From the NCBI RefSeq assembly GCF_002310495.1, contig NZ_CP023344.1, forward strand, positions 3,675,501 to 3,739,500: DNA of 64,000 bases, written 5' to 3'. Made by a program: the position numbers and the translations under genes. The number at the start of each line of letters is the position of its first letter. Within the stretch, counting starts at the first letter, position 1. Source of the stretch: Nibricoccus aquaticus (lineage in GTDB: Bacteria > Verrucomicrobiota > Verrucomicrobiia > Opitutales > Opitutaceae). Of the stretch, positions 15,679-24,295 are shown piece by piece. The notes beneath the pieces were generated by a model. That model ran no database searches and was not told the origin of the DNA. It was given only the letters and a program-made list of their open reading frames with translations.

Positions 15679-18174
15679 TTATTTTTTGCCGGAGGCGGTG
15701 AGTGTGGTGGTGTATCGGGGGATCAACTCCACGTTGTCCAGGCTGAGGGCGGCGCCGATGCTGTTGTAGGACGGCTTCACGCCGGGCGGGAGCATGATGG
15801 GGGCGTCTTTGGGCAGTGGCAGAATCGCGAGGCGGAGCTCGGCGTAGGTGAGGCGGCCGAGGCGGTTGAGGGCGAGGTCGAAGGTGTTGCCGTTGAAGAA
15901 ATCGTCGGTGACGAGGCGGCCGTTGAGGGTGAAGCGGGCGACGTCGCCGGTGTAGCGGACGCGGACGAGCGGGTTGGTGGAGTCGTCGAGGTTTTCGAAT
16001 TTGATGCGCCAGATGGCGGCTTGATCGAAGTCGTTGTCGTCGGGAGCGGCGGCGACGGGTTTGGGGGCTTTGCCGAGGTGGACGTTGCGGGGCGGGCCGG
16101 CGTCTTTTAATTTTTCGGCGGTGACTTTCGATGCGAAGGGCTCGGGGGCGGGCGGGGTGAAGCGGCGGAAGAGGCCGTCCGATTTAGTGGCGATTTTGGC
16201 GTCGGCCGTGGCGGCGACTTTTTCGGGGGCGGGGTAGGCGGAGGCGTGGAGACTTCCGGGCGTGCTGGTGACGAGGCGGAGCTGGTCGTTGTCGAAGACG
16301 ATGTCGGCCGGGGAGAGGATAACGCGGTCGCGGCCCTGCCAGCGGCCTTTCCAGAGGGCGAGGGAGTCGGGCTCGCTGAGGAGGACGAGCTGGACGGTGG
16401 CGTTTTTATCGCCGAGGCGGGCGAAGGGCTCGGTCGAGGGTTTGAGTTTGTTGATGAGGAGGCGGGAGGCGTCGCGGGTGGATTTGCCGGAGTCGAGGCG
16501 GGTTTTGTGGGCGGCTTCTTGTATCAGGAATTCGGGTTCGACGCCCGGGGTCTCGGCGAAGAAGAGAGTGCGAGTGGTGCCGTCGTCGATGGCGCAGACG
16601 AGCTGGGCGGTGGCGTGGACGAGGCGGGCGCCCTGGCCGAGGTCGAGGTTGAAAGGCCAGATGAAGCGGGCGCCGGAGGGAATGGTGACGGGGGAAGAGG
16701 GGAAGTTGATCAGGCCACCGGGGAGATTGAGGGAGAACTGGACGGCGGACTTGGCGGGGAGATTTTTGAGGCGTTCGTAATTGTTGACGAAGATATAGCC
16801 GGAGCGGCCGTCGGAGCGGGCGGACCAGCGTAGGGTCGCGGTGTCGTCGCGGCCGGAGGGGCGCTGGTCGGGGAGGACGGAGGGCATGGTCGCGAGGGAG
16901 GGGCCGAAGTCGCGGAGGAAGAGGTGGAGGCGGCGGAGCGAGTGATAGTGAGGGCGGGTCTGGCCGTATTCACCGAGTGGAGCCTGGAAATCGTAGCCGC
17001 GGGTGGGCATGTCGTTCCAGTTGGTGATGCGGGTGGACTGGTTTTCCTCGAGGGTGATGCCGGTGCGGCTCTCGGGGTTGGTGCCGCCGTGGTACATGTA
17101 GTAGCCGGGGAGGTTGGAGCCGGAGCCGATTTTGACGATCGCGGTGGACTCGATGTCCGCGGGATAAACGCGGATGCGGCGGTGGTAGGCGGACATCATG
17201 CCGCCGCCCATTTCGCAAGTGAGGTAGGGGTAGCGGTCGGCGTCGGGGGTGTCTTTGGCTTCGCGTTTGCCGAGGGCTTCGTTGGCGATGTTCGCGTCTT
17301 CGCGGAGGCGGGAGAAGTGGAAGCCGGCCCAGTAGTTGCCGGGCATGGGGGTGAGTTCGCGGTCCCAGAAGCCTTCGGAGTAAACGCCGTAGAGGGGGAG
17401 GATTTCACCGAAGGGCATGGGCGTCTTGAGGGCGGGCCAGCCGGTGCGCGTGTAATAGGGAGTGTCGAGGCCGGTGTCGCGGGCGAGTTTCTTGAGCGTG
17501 AGGAGATGCTCGGCGGGGCCGCCGTATTCGTTCTCCAACTGCACGGCGACGACGGGGCCTCCATCTTTCCAAAGGAGACCGCGGCACTGGGCGGCGATTT
17601 CCTGGTAGAGGGCGCGGACGCGTTCGAGGTAGGCGGAGTCGTCGGAGCGAACTTTCCAGCCTTTTTCCAAGACCCAGTCGGGGATGCCGCCGTTGCGGAC
17701 TTCGCCGTGGCACCAGGGGCCGCAGCGGACGACGGCGTCGATGCCGACGTCGCGGCAGGCGATGAGGAACTGGCGGAGGTTGCGGCGGCCGGTCCAGTCG
17801 AAGACTTCTTCGGTTTCCTCATGGTGATTCCAGAAGACGTAGGTGGCGACGATGTCGATGCCGCCGGCTTTCATTTTGAGGAGTTCTTCGCGCCAGTCGG
17901 CTTCGTGGAAGCGGGTGAAGTGGAACTCGCCCATGACGGGAGTCCAGGGTTTGCCGTCGCGGAGGAGGCTGCGCGCATCGAGGGAAAGCGTGGAGCCGGA
18001 TGGGTGGCGCGCGGTGCCCATGACGAAGGTTTCGGGAGCGGGGGCGGCGGGGGCCGGGAGGGAGATGGTGAGGGGCGCGGCGTGAGTGGCGGCGGGAGGG
18101 AGGACGAACGTCAGCGCGGCAAGAATAGCGAGGGCGGTGAAGGGGCGCGCTGCGGAGGACAGGGGGAACGTCAT
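15679..18174 (-). CDS. Secreted GH35 beta-galactosidase
   Basis: Glycoside hydrolase family 35 enzyme that removes terminal beta-galactose; 831 aa with a signal peptide (ALAILAALTFVLPPAATHAA). The barrel begins FVMGEFHFTRF (here PVMGEFHFTR), then GIDIVATYVFWNHHEETEEV and VVRCGPWCHGEVRNGGIPDW. The acid/base is in VAVQLENEYGGP (NE, about residue 214), and the nucleophile candidate is the Glu in YLTCEMGGGMM, about 110 residues later. A C-terminal beta-rich region (jelly-roll-like, VRVRYTGDVARFTLNGRLV) probably binds carbohydrate. It is transcribed alone. This fits a polysaccharide-degrading lifestyle. Confidence 0.92.
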   Translation of the reverse strand: MTFPLSSAARPFTALAILAALTFVLPPAATHAAPLTISLPAPAAPAPETFVMGTARHPSGSTLSLDARSLLRDGKPWTPVMGEFHFTRFHEADWREELLKMKAGGIDIVATYVFWNHHEETEEVFDWTGRRNLRQFLIACRDVGIDAVVRCGPWCHGEVRNGGIPDWVLEKGWKVRSDDSAYLERVRALYQEIAAQCRGLLWKDGGPVVAVQLENEYGGPAEHLLTLKKLARDTGLDTPYYTRTGWPALKTPMPFGEILPLYGVYSEGFWDRELTPMPGNYWAGFHFSRLREDANIANEALGKREAKDTPDADRYPYLTCEMGGGMMSAYHRRIRVYPADIESTAIVKIGSGSNLPGYYMYHGGTNPESRTGITLEENQSTRITNWNDMPTRGYDFQAPLGEYGQTRPHYHSLRRLHLFLRDFGPSLATMPSVLPDQRPSGRDDTATLRWSARSDGRSGYIFVNNYERLKNLPAKSAVQFSLNLPGGLINFPSSPVTIPSGARFIWPFNLDLGQGARLVHATAQLVCAIDDGTTRTLFFAETPGVEPEFLIQEAAHKTRLDSGKSTRDASRLLINKLKPSTEPFARLGDKNATVQLVLLSEPDSLALWKGRWQGRDRVILSPADIVFDNDQLRLVTSTPGSLHASAYPAPEKVAATADAKIATKSDGLFRRFTPPAPEPFASKVTAEKLKDAGPPRNVHLGKAPKPVAAAPDDNDFDQAAIWRIKFENLDDSTNPLVRVRYTGDVARFTLNGRLVTDDFFNGNTFDLALNRLGRLTYAELRLAILPLPKDAPIMLPPGVKPSYNSIGAALSLDNVELIPRYTTTLTASGKK

Positions 18175-18300
18175 GGGGGAGATGAAACGAAGGTGGAGAG
18201 AGTGGCGGGCAAGTGCGAGCTGCGCATCGGCAGGGAGGTATGAGCTATTTAAGATTTACGGCGTGGAGGAAGAGGCGGGACTTCAGACGGTCAGGGGCAG

Positions 18301-18338
18301 AGTTTTTTAGACAGGATTAACAGGATGAACAGGATTGG
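18301..18338. repeat. ACAGGATTA-type interspersed repeat, copy 3
   Basis: AGTTTTTTAGACAGGATTAA followed by CAGGATGAACAGGATTGG, the same unit as at 13619 and 13737. It lies upstream of the GH35 gene in an intergenic region. Confidence 0.7.
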
Positions 18339-18435
18339 GGCGGAAGAGGGTGGCCAGAAGCCAGAGGGGAAGATGCCAGGGGCCGGAGAGGACATGGCGA
18401 CTTGAAAGTCGTGGGGCGCGGTGAGTTTGGGCTTT

Positions 18436-18981
18436 ATGCGCGTGGAGAATGTGGAGGTAGTGGGCGGCATGTTGCAGATGATTTCGAAGCCGGTGAGCGA
18501 TGTGAATCTGGCGCTGCCGGAGGTGGCGGTGCGAGTGGAGCGGTTGAAGCTGGCGAAGCGGTTGTGGCGGGGAGCGGCGGAGGATGGGGTGGAGTTTGGG
18601 TGCGAGCTGGAGAGGCCGCTCAAGCATGGCGATGTGCTTTGGCAGAGCGCGGAGGCGCGTTATGTGATCCGGCAGGAGGAGGAGGCTGTGCTGGAAATCT
18701 CGTTACAAGTGGCGGCGTCGGCGGCGGCGGGGATCGGCTGGGCGGTAGGGAATCTGCATCTGGAGTTGATGAGCGAGGCGGGGCGGCTGCTGACTCCGGA
18801 CGACAAGGCGGCGCGGCAGTTGCTGGAGCGGATTGCTGTGCCGTTTCGGGAGACGCGGGCGGTGTTCCGGCCGGGGCGGTTTGCGCGCGGGGAAGTGGTG
18901 AAGACGACGGAGGCGACTGTGGCGACGCCGATGATCTCAGCGGCGGGTGTGGATGAGCTCGGGCAGAGTCATAAGCACTGA
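18436..18981 (+). CDS. UreE-like putative metallochaperone (orphan)
   Basis: 181 aa resembling urease accessory protein UreE. The N-terminal domain has FGCELERPLKHGDVLW and YVIRQEEEAVLEI. The C-terminal domain has WAVGNLHLELMSEAGRLLTP followed by RETRAVFRPG, which corresponds to the GN(R/L)H...PFxPE core of UreE. In urease maturation UreE delivers nickel. The usual metal-binding His in the GNRH core is present (GNLHLE), and the tail ends SHKH. No ureABC or ureDFG is in the window, so its client is unknown. The start could be the GTG at 18421. Confidence is moderate because similarity is judged by eye. Confidence 0.65.
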   Translation: MRVENVEVVGGMLQMISKPVSDVNLALPEVAVRVERLKLAKRLWRGAAEDGVEFGCELERPLKHGDVLWQSAEARYVIRQEEEAVLEISLQVAASAAAGIGWAVGNLHLELMSEAGRLLTPDDKAARQLLERIAVPFRETRAVFRPGRFARGEVVKTTEATVATPMISAAGVDELGQSHKH

Positions 18982-19037
18982 AGGGCAGGCGAAGTCGCCC
19001 GCGTGCGAGAGAAGCGGCGTGCGCGCGGTGAACTGGC

Positions 19038-20153
19038 TCAGGCGCTGGCGAGTTCGCGGTCTTTTTCCGTCTTGAGGCGGAGCTGGCCGCAGGCGGCGTC
19101 GATGTCGTGGCCTTTTTCGCGGCGCAGGGTGACGGGGACGCGGGCGGCGCGGAGGACGTCGGCGAAGTCTTCCTGGCGGCGCACGCTGGGGCGTTTCCAC
19201 GGGAGGCCTTCGACGGTGTTGTAGGGAATCAGATTCACGTGGGCGTGGAGATCGCGGGCGATGTCGCGGAGCTCGCCGGCCTGGTCGATGGAGTCGTTGA
19301 CGTCCTCGATGAGGATGAACTCGAGAGTGACCATGCGGCCGTGTTTTTCGGAGAAGGCGCTGATCGCGGGGATGAGCTTGGAAAGCGGATACGCCTTGTT
19401 GACGGGCATGATCTTCTCTCGGACTTCGTCGGTCGCGCCGTGGAGCGAGATGGCGAGGCGGAAGCCCATCTTCTCGTCGGCGAGCTGGAGGATTTTCGGG
19501 ACGAGGCCGCTGGTGGAGATGGTGATGCGGCGCGCGCCGAAGCCGAGGCCCCACTCGGCGTTGAGGATGGTGAGGGCGCGCATGAGGGCGTCGTAGTTGG
19601 CCAGGGGTTCGCCCATGCCCATGACGACGATGTTGTCGAAGGAGGCGAGTTCCTCGCGGGCGCGGACGGTGCGGGCGTCTTCGCGGTAGCAGACCTGGAG
19701 GAGCTGGGCGACTATCTCGCCGGCGTTCAGGTCGCGTTTGAAGCCGGCGAGTCCGCTGGCGCAGAAGGCGCAGGCCATGGCGCAGCCGACCTGGGTGGAA
19801 ATGCAGATGGTTTTGCGGGAGTGCTCTATGCCGACGCCGTCTTGCGGGGCGCGGATGATGACGGTCTCGATGAGGGAGCGGTCGCCGAGGCCGAGGAGGA
19901 GTTTGTCGGTGACGTCGGTGGATTGTTTGCCGAGCACGAGGGAGACGGGCATGAGCTCGAACGTCTCATCGAGCCAGGCGCGGAGGGGCTTCGAGAGGTT
20001 GGTCATGTCGTCCCAAGAGCGGGCGCGCTTTTTGTAAACCCAGTCGAGGATTTGCTTCGCCCGGAACGCAGGCTCGCCGCGCTCGCGGAGACGCTCGGTG
20101 AGCGTGTCGAGAGTTTCGCCGGTGAGCGGCGGTTTGGCGGGCGTGAATTTCAT
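19038..20153 (-). CDS. rlmN: Dual-specificity RNA methyltransferase RlmN
   Basis: Radical-SAM enzyme that methylates C2 of A2503 in 23S rRNA and A37 in some tRNAs; 371 aa. The N-terminal domain has FRAKQILDWVYKKRARSWDDM. The iron-sulfur motif is CAMACAFCASG (C-x3-C-x2-C), preceded by TICISTQVG. Also present are IVVMGMGEPLANYD, RITISTSGLVP, LAISLHGATDEVREKIMPVN and VTLEFILIEDVND. The final Cys used to resolve the methyl intermediate is in DIDAACGQL. It is 17 bp downstream of the VapC-like toxin gene on the same strand. Confidence 0.97.
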   Translation of the reverse strand: MKFTPAKPPLTGETLDTLTERLRERGEPAFRAKQILDWVYKKRARSWDDMTNLSKPLRAWLDETFELMPVSLVLGKQSTDVTDKLLLGLGDRSLIETVIIRAPQDGVGIEHSRKTICISTQVGCAMACAFCASGLAGFKRDLNAGEIVAQLLQVCYREDARTVRAREELASFDNIVVMGMGEPLANYDALMRALTILNAEWGLGFGARRITISTSGLVPKILQLADEKMGFRLAISLHGATDEVREKIMPVNKAYPLSKLIPAISAFSEKHGRMVTLEFILIEDVNDSIDQAGELRDIARDLHAHVNLIPYNTVEGLPWKRPSVRRQEDFADVLRAARVPVTLRREKGHDIDAACGQLRLKTEKDRELASA

Positions 20154-20170
20154 GGAGTGGAGGACGGCGC

Positions 20171-20548
20171 TCAGGCTTCGATGACTGGCACGTCGTAGCG
20201 CATGATGGTGGCGTCGCGCGTGGCCAGCACAAGTCCTTCGGTCAAAGCCTGTGCGATGAGCATGCGATCAAAAGGATCGCCGTGGATGGGAGGAAGGGAG
20301 GCGGTCGCTTGAGCGTGCGAAGTGTTGATCTCCAGTTCGTCGAGACCGTCGTGTCGAAGCAGCGTGACGAAACTGGGAGGGAGGCGCAGACGGTTGAGTG
20401 AGGACTTGATGGTTAACTCCCAGATGGAAGCGGCGCTGAAGAAGACGTCGTTGGTGGGATCGCTGATCGCATCGCGGAGCGGCTTCGCGATGCGATCAGG
20501 ATTTTCGAGCCACCAAATGAGGACGTGAGAATCGAGGAGAAGCCTCAT
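20171..20548 (-). CDS. PIN-domain RNase toxin (VapC type)
   Basis: PIN-domain toxin, 125 aa. Acidic residues expected for the active site are in LLLDSHVLIWWL (first Asp), SIWELTIK (Glu) and GDPFDRMLIAQA (Asp pair), with LATRDATI providing the last. The family usually cuts tRNA or rRNA when freed from its antitoxin. The gene overlaps the antitoxin gene by 4 bp (ATGA), the classic arrangement for translational coupling. Confidence 0.92.
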   Translation of the reverse strand: MRLLLDSHVLIWWLENPDRIAKPLRDAISDPTNDVFFSAASIWELTIKSSLNRLRLPPSFVTLLRHDGLDELEINTSHAQATASLPPIHGDPFDRMLIAQALTEGLVLATRDATIMRYDVPVIEA

Positions 20549-20838
20549 GATTGAGGTTTCTCCTCGGCGACAAGCATCGTGCTGCCTGGCTCGTCGGGGA
20601 ATAACGGACCCTCGACCATGAGCTTGTTGAGCTTTTCGTCAGCCTCCCAGCAGTCGGGAGCCTCCCAGATTTGGCCTTTGAGAAAACCGCCGACCCGGGC
20701 CTTCCGTGTCTTCGCGTACGGGACCAACTTGGCGATGGGTTTACCGGCTTTGGCTAAGATGATCTCCTCGCCGGTAGCGGCCTCCTCGACGAGACGCGAA
20801 AGATGCGTCTTGGCGGCTTGAATGTTGACAGTCTTCAT
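20545..20838 (-). CDS. Phd/YefM-type antitoxin
   Basis: 97-aa antitoxin. The start was placed at the ATG at 20838 because the protein then opens MKTVNIQAAKTHLSRLVEEA, typical of Phd/YefM; the frame is open 13 codons more but these cover the operator. EEIILAKAGKPIAKLVPY completes the DNA-binding fold. The C-terminal part (GFLKGQIWEAPDCWEADE) would wrap the toxin. It pairs with the overlapping PIN toxin. Confidence 0.92.
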   Translation of the reverse strand: MKTVNIQAAKTHLSRLVEEAATGEEIILAKAGKPIAKLVPYAKTRKARVGGFLKGQIWEAPDCWEADEKLNKLMVEGPLFPDEPGSTMLVAEEKPQS

Positions 20839-20850
20839 GATGCATGGAGA

Positions 20851-20870
20851 CCAGACCAAGTCTGGTCTGG
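20851..20870 (-). promoter_or_regulatory. Palindromic operator of the toxin-antitoxin operon
   Basis: Arms CCAGACCA (20851-20858) and TGGTCTGG (20863-20870) are perfect inverted repeats around a 4-nt spacer (AGTC), 13 bp upstream of the antitoxin start. This is where an autorepressing Phd-type antitoxin would bind; binding is inferred from position. Confidence 0.75.
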
Positions 20871-21039
20871 TAGTCAAGAGGTAACTCGGCGCCTGTTATG
20901 TGCGGCAGGTTTGGTGTCGGGCAGCGGGGGCATGAAGACGGCCACGAGCGGTGCGAGCGAGCGAAGGGGCGTCGACTGGGAGCGGGGTGATTTTTAAGTC
21001 TGACAATGACCGGCGTTGTCGGCGGCATGGCGCAACCCC

Positions 21040-21972
21040 ATGGACACAGGAACGACAGCCTGCCCGAGTTGCGCGTCACGATCATCCCGGTCGTTGGGGG
21101 AGTCGTCCTTTTGCGAGTGGGCGGAAAACGCTGAAGTCGTGGCGTTGCGGGAGATGTCGGGCGGGCTCTTCGAGTGCGAAAGCTGTCGGCTGGTTTTTCG
21201 CTCGCCGATGCCGCCGGACGAGGCGTTGCGCGCGGCGTATGCGGCGATGCCGGCGGATAGCTGGGCGTATGAGGTGCCCGGTCACTGGGGATGGATTCGG
21301 AACTGCATCCGTGAACTCGCGCCGAACAAGCGGGTGCTGGATGTCGGGTGTTTTCGTGGGGATTTTTTGGAGACGCTGCCGAAGGATTCTGTGCGGTTTG
21401 GCATCGAGCCGAACGCTGATGCGGGAGGGATCGCGTCGAGCCGAGGGATCACGATGCTCGGGCGCGATGCGATGGATCAACTGCCGGGAAATGAAGAGAG
21501 CTTCGGGGCGATCGTGCTGATGGATGTGGCCGAACATGTGCGTGATCCTGCGGCGGTGTTTCGTCATCTGCGGCGTTATCTGGCGCCCGGCGGCGTGCTG
21601 CTTGTTCTCACGGGTAACTCCGAGCACTGGCTCGCGCGGCGGTCGCTGCCCTTTTACTGGTACATGAGTTTCCCGATTCACCTCGTGTATCTCGGGAGTC
21701 GTTACATGCGCTGGTTGGCCAGGACGGAGCGGTGGACGATTGCCCGGGAGCTGCGCTACACGACGCATTTTCGCGGGAGGAAAAACCACGCGAAGGATCT
21801 CGCGCAGGGGGTGGCGCTGATGATGTGGAAGCGCTGGCTCGGAAAATCGTTTCTTGCGGGGGCGCTCAGAAAAATGCCGGGTATCGCGCGCCTGGATGCG
21901 ATGAAGTCACCGCCGCTGCTGTTTTCGGTTCACGATCATTTCGGTGTGGCGCTGGTGAAGCCACGGGAGTGA
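21040..21972 (+). CDS. SAM-dependent methyltransferase with N-terminal zinc-binding motif
   Basis: Class I methyltransferase, 310 aa. The N-terminus has CPSC (residues 6-9) and CESC about 35 residues later, a probable zinc finger. The SAM-binding motif I is VLDVGCFRGDFL near residue 95, then FGIEPNADA, and IVLMDVAEHVRDPAAVFRHL with LAPGGVLLVLTGN. This layout is common in sugar- or lipid-modifying methyltransferases. The substrate is unknown. A TTG at 21016 could also start it. It is flanked by genes on the other strand. Confidence 0.85.
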   Translation: MDTGTTACPSCASRSSRSLGESSFCEWAENAEVVALREMSGGLFECESCRLVFRSPMPPDEALRAAYAAMPADSWAYEVPGHWGWIRNCIRELAPNKRVLDVGCFRGDFLETLPKDSVRFGIEPNADAGGIASSRGITMLGRDAMDQLPGNEESFGAIVLMDVAEHVRDPAAVFRHLRRYLAPGGVLLVLTGNSEHWLARRSLPFYWYMSFPIHLVYLGSRYMRWLARTERWTIARELRYTTHFRGRKNHAKDLAQGVALMMWKRWLGKSFLAGALRKMPGIARLDAMKSPPLLFSVHDHFGVALVKPRE

Positions 21973-22023
21973 AGCCGGTTGGGCGGTGGGGCGGGAAAGC
22001 GACGACGGGCGGTAGGGGTTGGA

Positions 22024-24183
22024 TCAAAGAGAGCGGTGGAGGCCTTCGGCGCGGATTTGCCAGCTGCCGTCTTTGGGGAAGCCGGGGAATTCTTCGGTGC
22101 AGCCGTCCCAGCCGGCGACCATGAGCGCGATGGTGGCGAGGAAGGAGCCGTTCGCGGGGAGGTAGACGGCGATTTCGCGTTTACGGGCGCCGGGAGGGGC
22201 GTCTTTTGGCAACGCTTCGTCGCTGCGGACTGGAGCGTGTCCGGTCGGCAGATACTTATTGTTGGGGCCTTCGCGCATGAGGACTTCGATGGCTTCGGCG
22301 GGACGGCCGAGGCGGGTGGCGGTCATGGCGACCAGCGGATAATCCCAGCCCCAGATTTTGGTTTCCCAGTCCCATTGTTTGAGAACGCCGGTGAGGGTGC
22401 GGTCCATGGTGGCGCGATCGACGTCGGGGCCGCCGGGGAGGAAGCCGAGCGGCATCAGCATTTGTGGATGATCGTGGCGGCTCTCGATGTTGTCCCAGGT
22501 GTCGGGCTGCGATTCGAGCGCGACGTACATGCCGTGGCGTTGAGGGATCGGCGCGAGGTGCGCGATGACGTGGTCCCATTTTTCGTCGCGCGGCAGGCCG
22601 AGGCGAGTGCGCCACTGCTGGGCCATGTCGAGCGCCCAGCGCCAGTAGGAAAGTTCAAAGCCGGGATTCTGGCTCGTGGCTTGATCGCCGATTTCTTGGG
22701 CGATCCAGAGTGGCGGGCCGAGCACGTATTGTTTGCGCGCGGGATCGAACCAGACCATTGAGGCGAGGCAGTCGGCGGTTTCGAGGACGAGGTCGCGGTA
22801 TTTGGCGAGTGTGGCGGGCGTGGGATTATTTCGATACAGCAGCTCGCAGAGATAAACCATGTGCGGCTGGTTCCAGACGATGAGCGGCGGGCCGCCGGGG
22901 CTTTCGCGCATGTCGGGGCCGGTCATCTTGGCCCAGCGCGCACCTTTCCAGCCGCGGAATTTCGCGAGTTCGCGCGCGGCGGGAAGCTGGGCCTGGTACC
23001 ATTCGAGATTTTTTTCGAGCAACGCGTCGCGACCGAAGAGCGGGAAGTGCGCGGCGTGCCACCAGATCATCTCGGTGTGATGCTTGCCGTACCACGTGCT
23101 GCAGGTGAGTCCGCTTTCCTGTGGAGGCACATCACCGGCCATCTGCACGGCCATGAGGTATTGCGAGAGGACGATGCGCTCCTCGACTTTCTTCGCGAGC
23201 GGGTTGGTGCTGCCGGTGAAGTCGATCGCGCCGCCGGATTCCCAGAATTTTTGCCAGTGCAGAGTGGCCCCCGCGAAAACGGAAGCGGTGCTTAGCTCAT
23301 TTTTTTCCTGCTGAGATGAGAAGCGAAGAGTCACTTCGAGAAGTGATTTTCCTGGAGCATCCTGAATTTTGAAAACATGAGGCGAGGTCTTCGTGAGAAG
23401 CCCGGGGCGATCTAATCTTACATGGTATTTTGTCCCCGAAATTTGCCGCTCGATAAGATCAGGCATCAGAAGCTCCGATGAATGTGTCGCAGGATGCGAC
23501 CAATCCAGGCCTGGAGTATTTTTCACGTCTAGTTTGTGGCCACGGGGAAACGCGAGGCGGAGGCGGAGTTTCCCGTCTGCGACGAGCTTCGAGGTGATGA
23601 TTATCGCGACGGTGTCCGTGCCCTGATTGCATGCCGTCTCTATATTCACGGGCACGCCGTCGAGTTTGAACTGGCTCGTGACGATGCCGGTCCAGAGGTC
23701 GAGCGTTTGGTTGGGTTCTTGAATGTCTTCGGGCGCGAGCGGGGTGCCGTCAGCTTTGTCGTATTCGAGGGCGAGCTGGCCGAGCGGGTGGTTGCGTGGG
23801 TTGGTGCGCAGGTATTGACCTGCGGGCGTCGAGGCGAGGGTGGCGTAAGGTTGCTCAGTGCCGTCGGGGTGTTTGTAAGGCTTGGAGGCGTCGGCGAGGG
23901 TGTAGTTGTTGGGATTGGGATCGGTGACCCAGCACCAGCGGGAGAGGATTTCGGTGGGGATGCCGTTGCGGTGGTGAAACTCGGCGAAGGTCTGCATGCC
24001 GGTGATGTCGCAGCCGAAGGCGAAGCCGCTGTTGCCGACCGTGAGCGTGGCGTCGGGATCGACTTTCGTGATGTGCGGGTTGTGGCGCGTGACGAGCGCG
24101 TGGCGGTCGATTTTCTCGGCGGCGCGGGTGAAGGGCAGAGCGCAGATGAGCGTGAGCAGGATAAAGGCGAAGGGGAATCGCAT
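22024..24183 (-). CDS. Secreted six-hairpin glycosidase-like protein (GH65/GH95-related)
   Basis: 719-aa secreted protein with signal peptide (FAFILLTLICALPFTRA). The N-terminal third is beta-rich (TLTVGNSGFAFGCDITGMQT). The catalytic-like alpha/alpha barrel includes CSTWYGKHHTEMIWWHAAHF, PLFGRDALLEKNLEWYQ, LIVWNQPHMVYLCELLYR and KIWGWDYPLVAMTATRLG. These are typical of GH65/GH95-type enzymes. The acid is probably a Glu around KHHTEMIWWH or ELSYWRWA, but I cannot fix it. Substrate unknown; the neighbourhood also has a GH35, which fits glycan breakdown. It is downstream of leuA but separated from it by a strong terminator. Confidence 0.75.
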   Translation of the reverse strand: MRFPFAFILLTLICALPFTRAAEKIDRHALVTRHNPHITKVDPDATLTVGNSGFAFGCDITGMQTFAEFHHRNGIPTEILSRWCWVTDPNPNNYTLADASKPYKHPDGTEQPYATLASTPAGQYLRTNPRNHPLGQLALEYDKADGTPLAPEDIQEPNQTLDLWTGIVTSQFKLDGVPVNIETACNQGTDTVAIIITSKLVADGKLRLRLAFPRGHKLDVKNTPGLDWSHPATHSSELLMPDLIERQISGTKYHVRLDRPGLLTKTSPHVFKIQDAPGKSLLEVTLRFSSQQEKNELSTASVFAGATLHWQKFWESGGAIDFTGSTNPLAKKVEERIVLSQYLMAVQMAGDVPPQESGLTCSTWYGKHHTEMIWWHAAHFPLFGRDALLEKNLEWYQAQLPAARELAKFRGWKGARWAKMTGPDMRESPGGPPLIVWNQPHMVYLCELLYRNNPTPATLAKYRDLVLETADCLASMVWFDPARKQYVLGPPLWIAQEIGDQATSQNPGFELSYWRWALDMAQQWRTRLGLPRDEKWDHVIAHLAPIPQRHGMYVALESQPDTWDNIESRHDHPQMLMPLGFLPGGPDVDRATMDRTLTGVLKQWDWETKIWGWDYPLVAMTATRLGRPAEAIEVLMREGPNNKYLPTGHAPVRSDEALPKDAPPGARKREIAVYLPANGSFLATIALMVAGWDGCTEEFPGFPKDGSWQIRAEGLHRSL

Positions 24184-24244
24184 GGTTTGGGAGAAGCGCA
24201 GAGTGGTGTGAGCAAACGGCAAACGGGTGGCTGGCGGACAGTAC

Positions 24245-24273
24245 AAAAAAGGCGGGCCGGTGAAGGCCCGCCT
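24245..24273 (-). terminator. Intrinsic terminator after leuA
   Basis: The arms AGGCGGGCC (24250-24258) and GGCCCGCCT (24265-24273) pair perfectly; read on the minus strand the hairpin is followed by six T (24245-24250). It lies 22 bp after the leuA stop. Confidence 0.92.
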
Positions 24274-24295
24274 TTGGAGAGAGAACGGAGATCGC

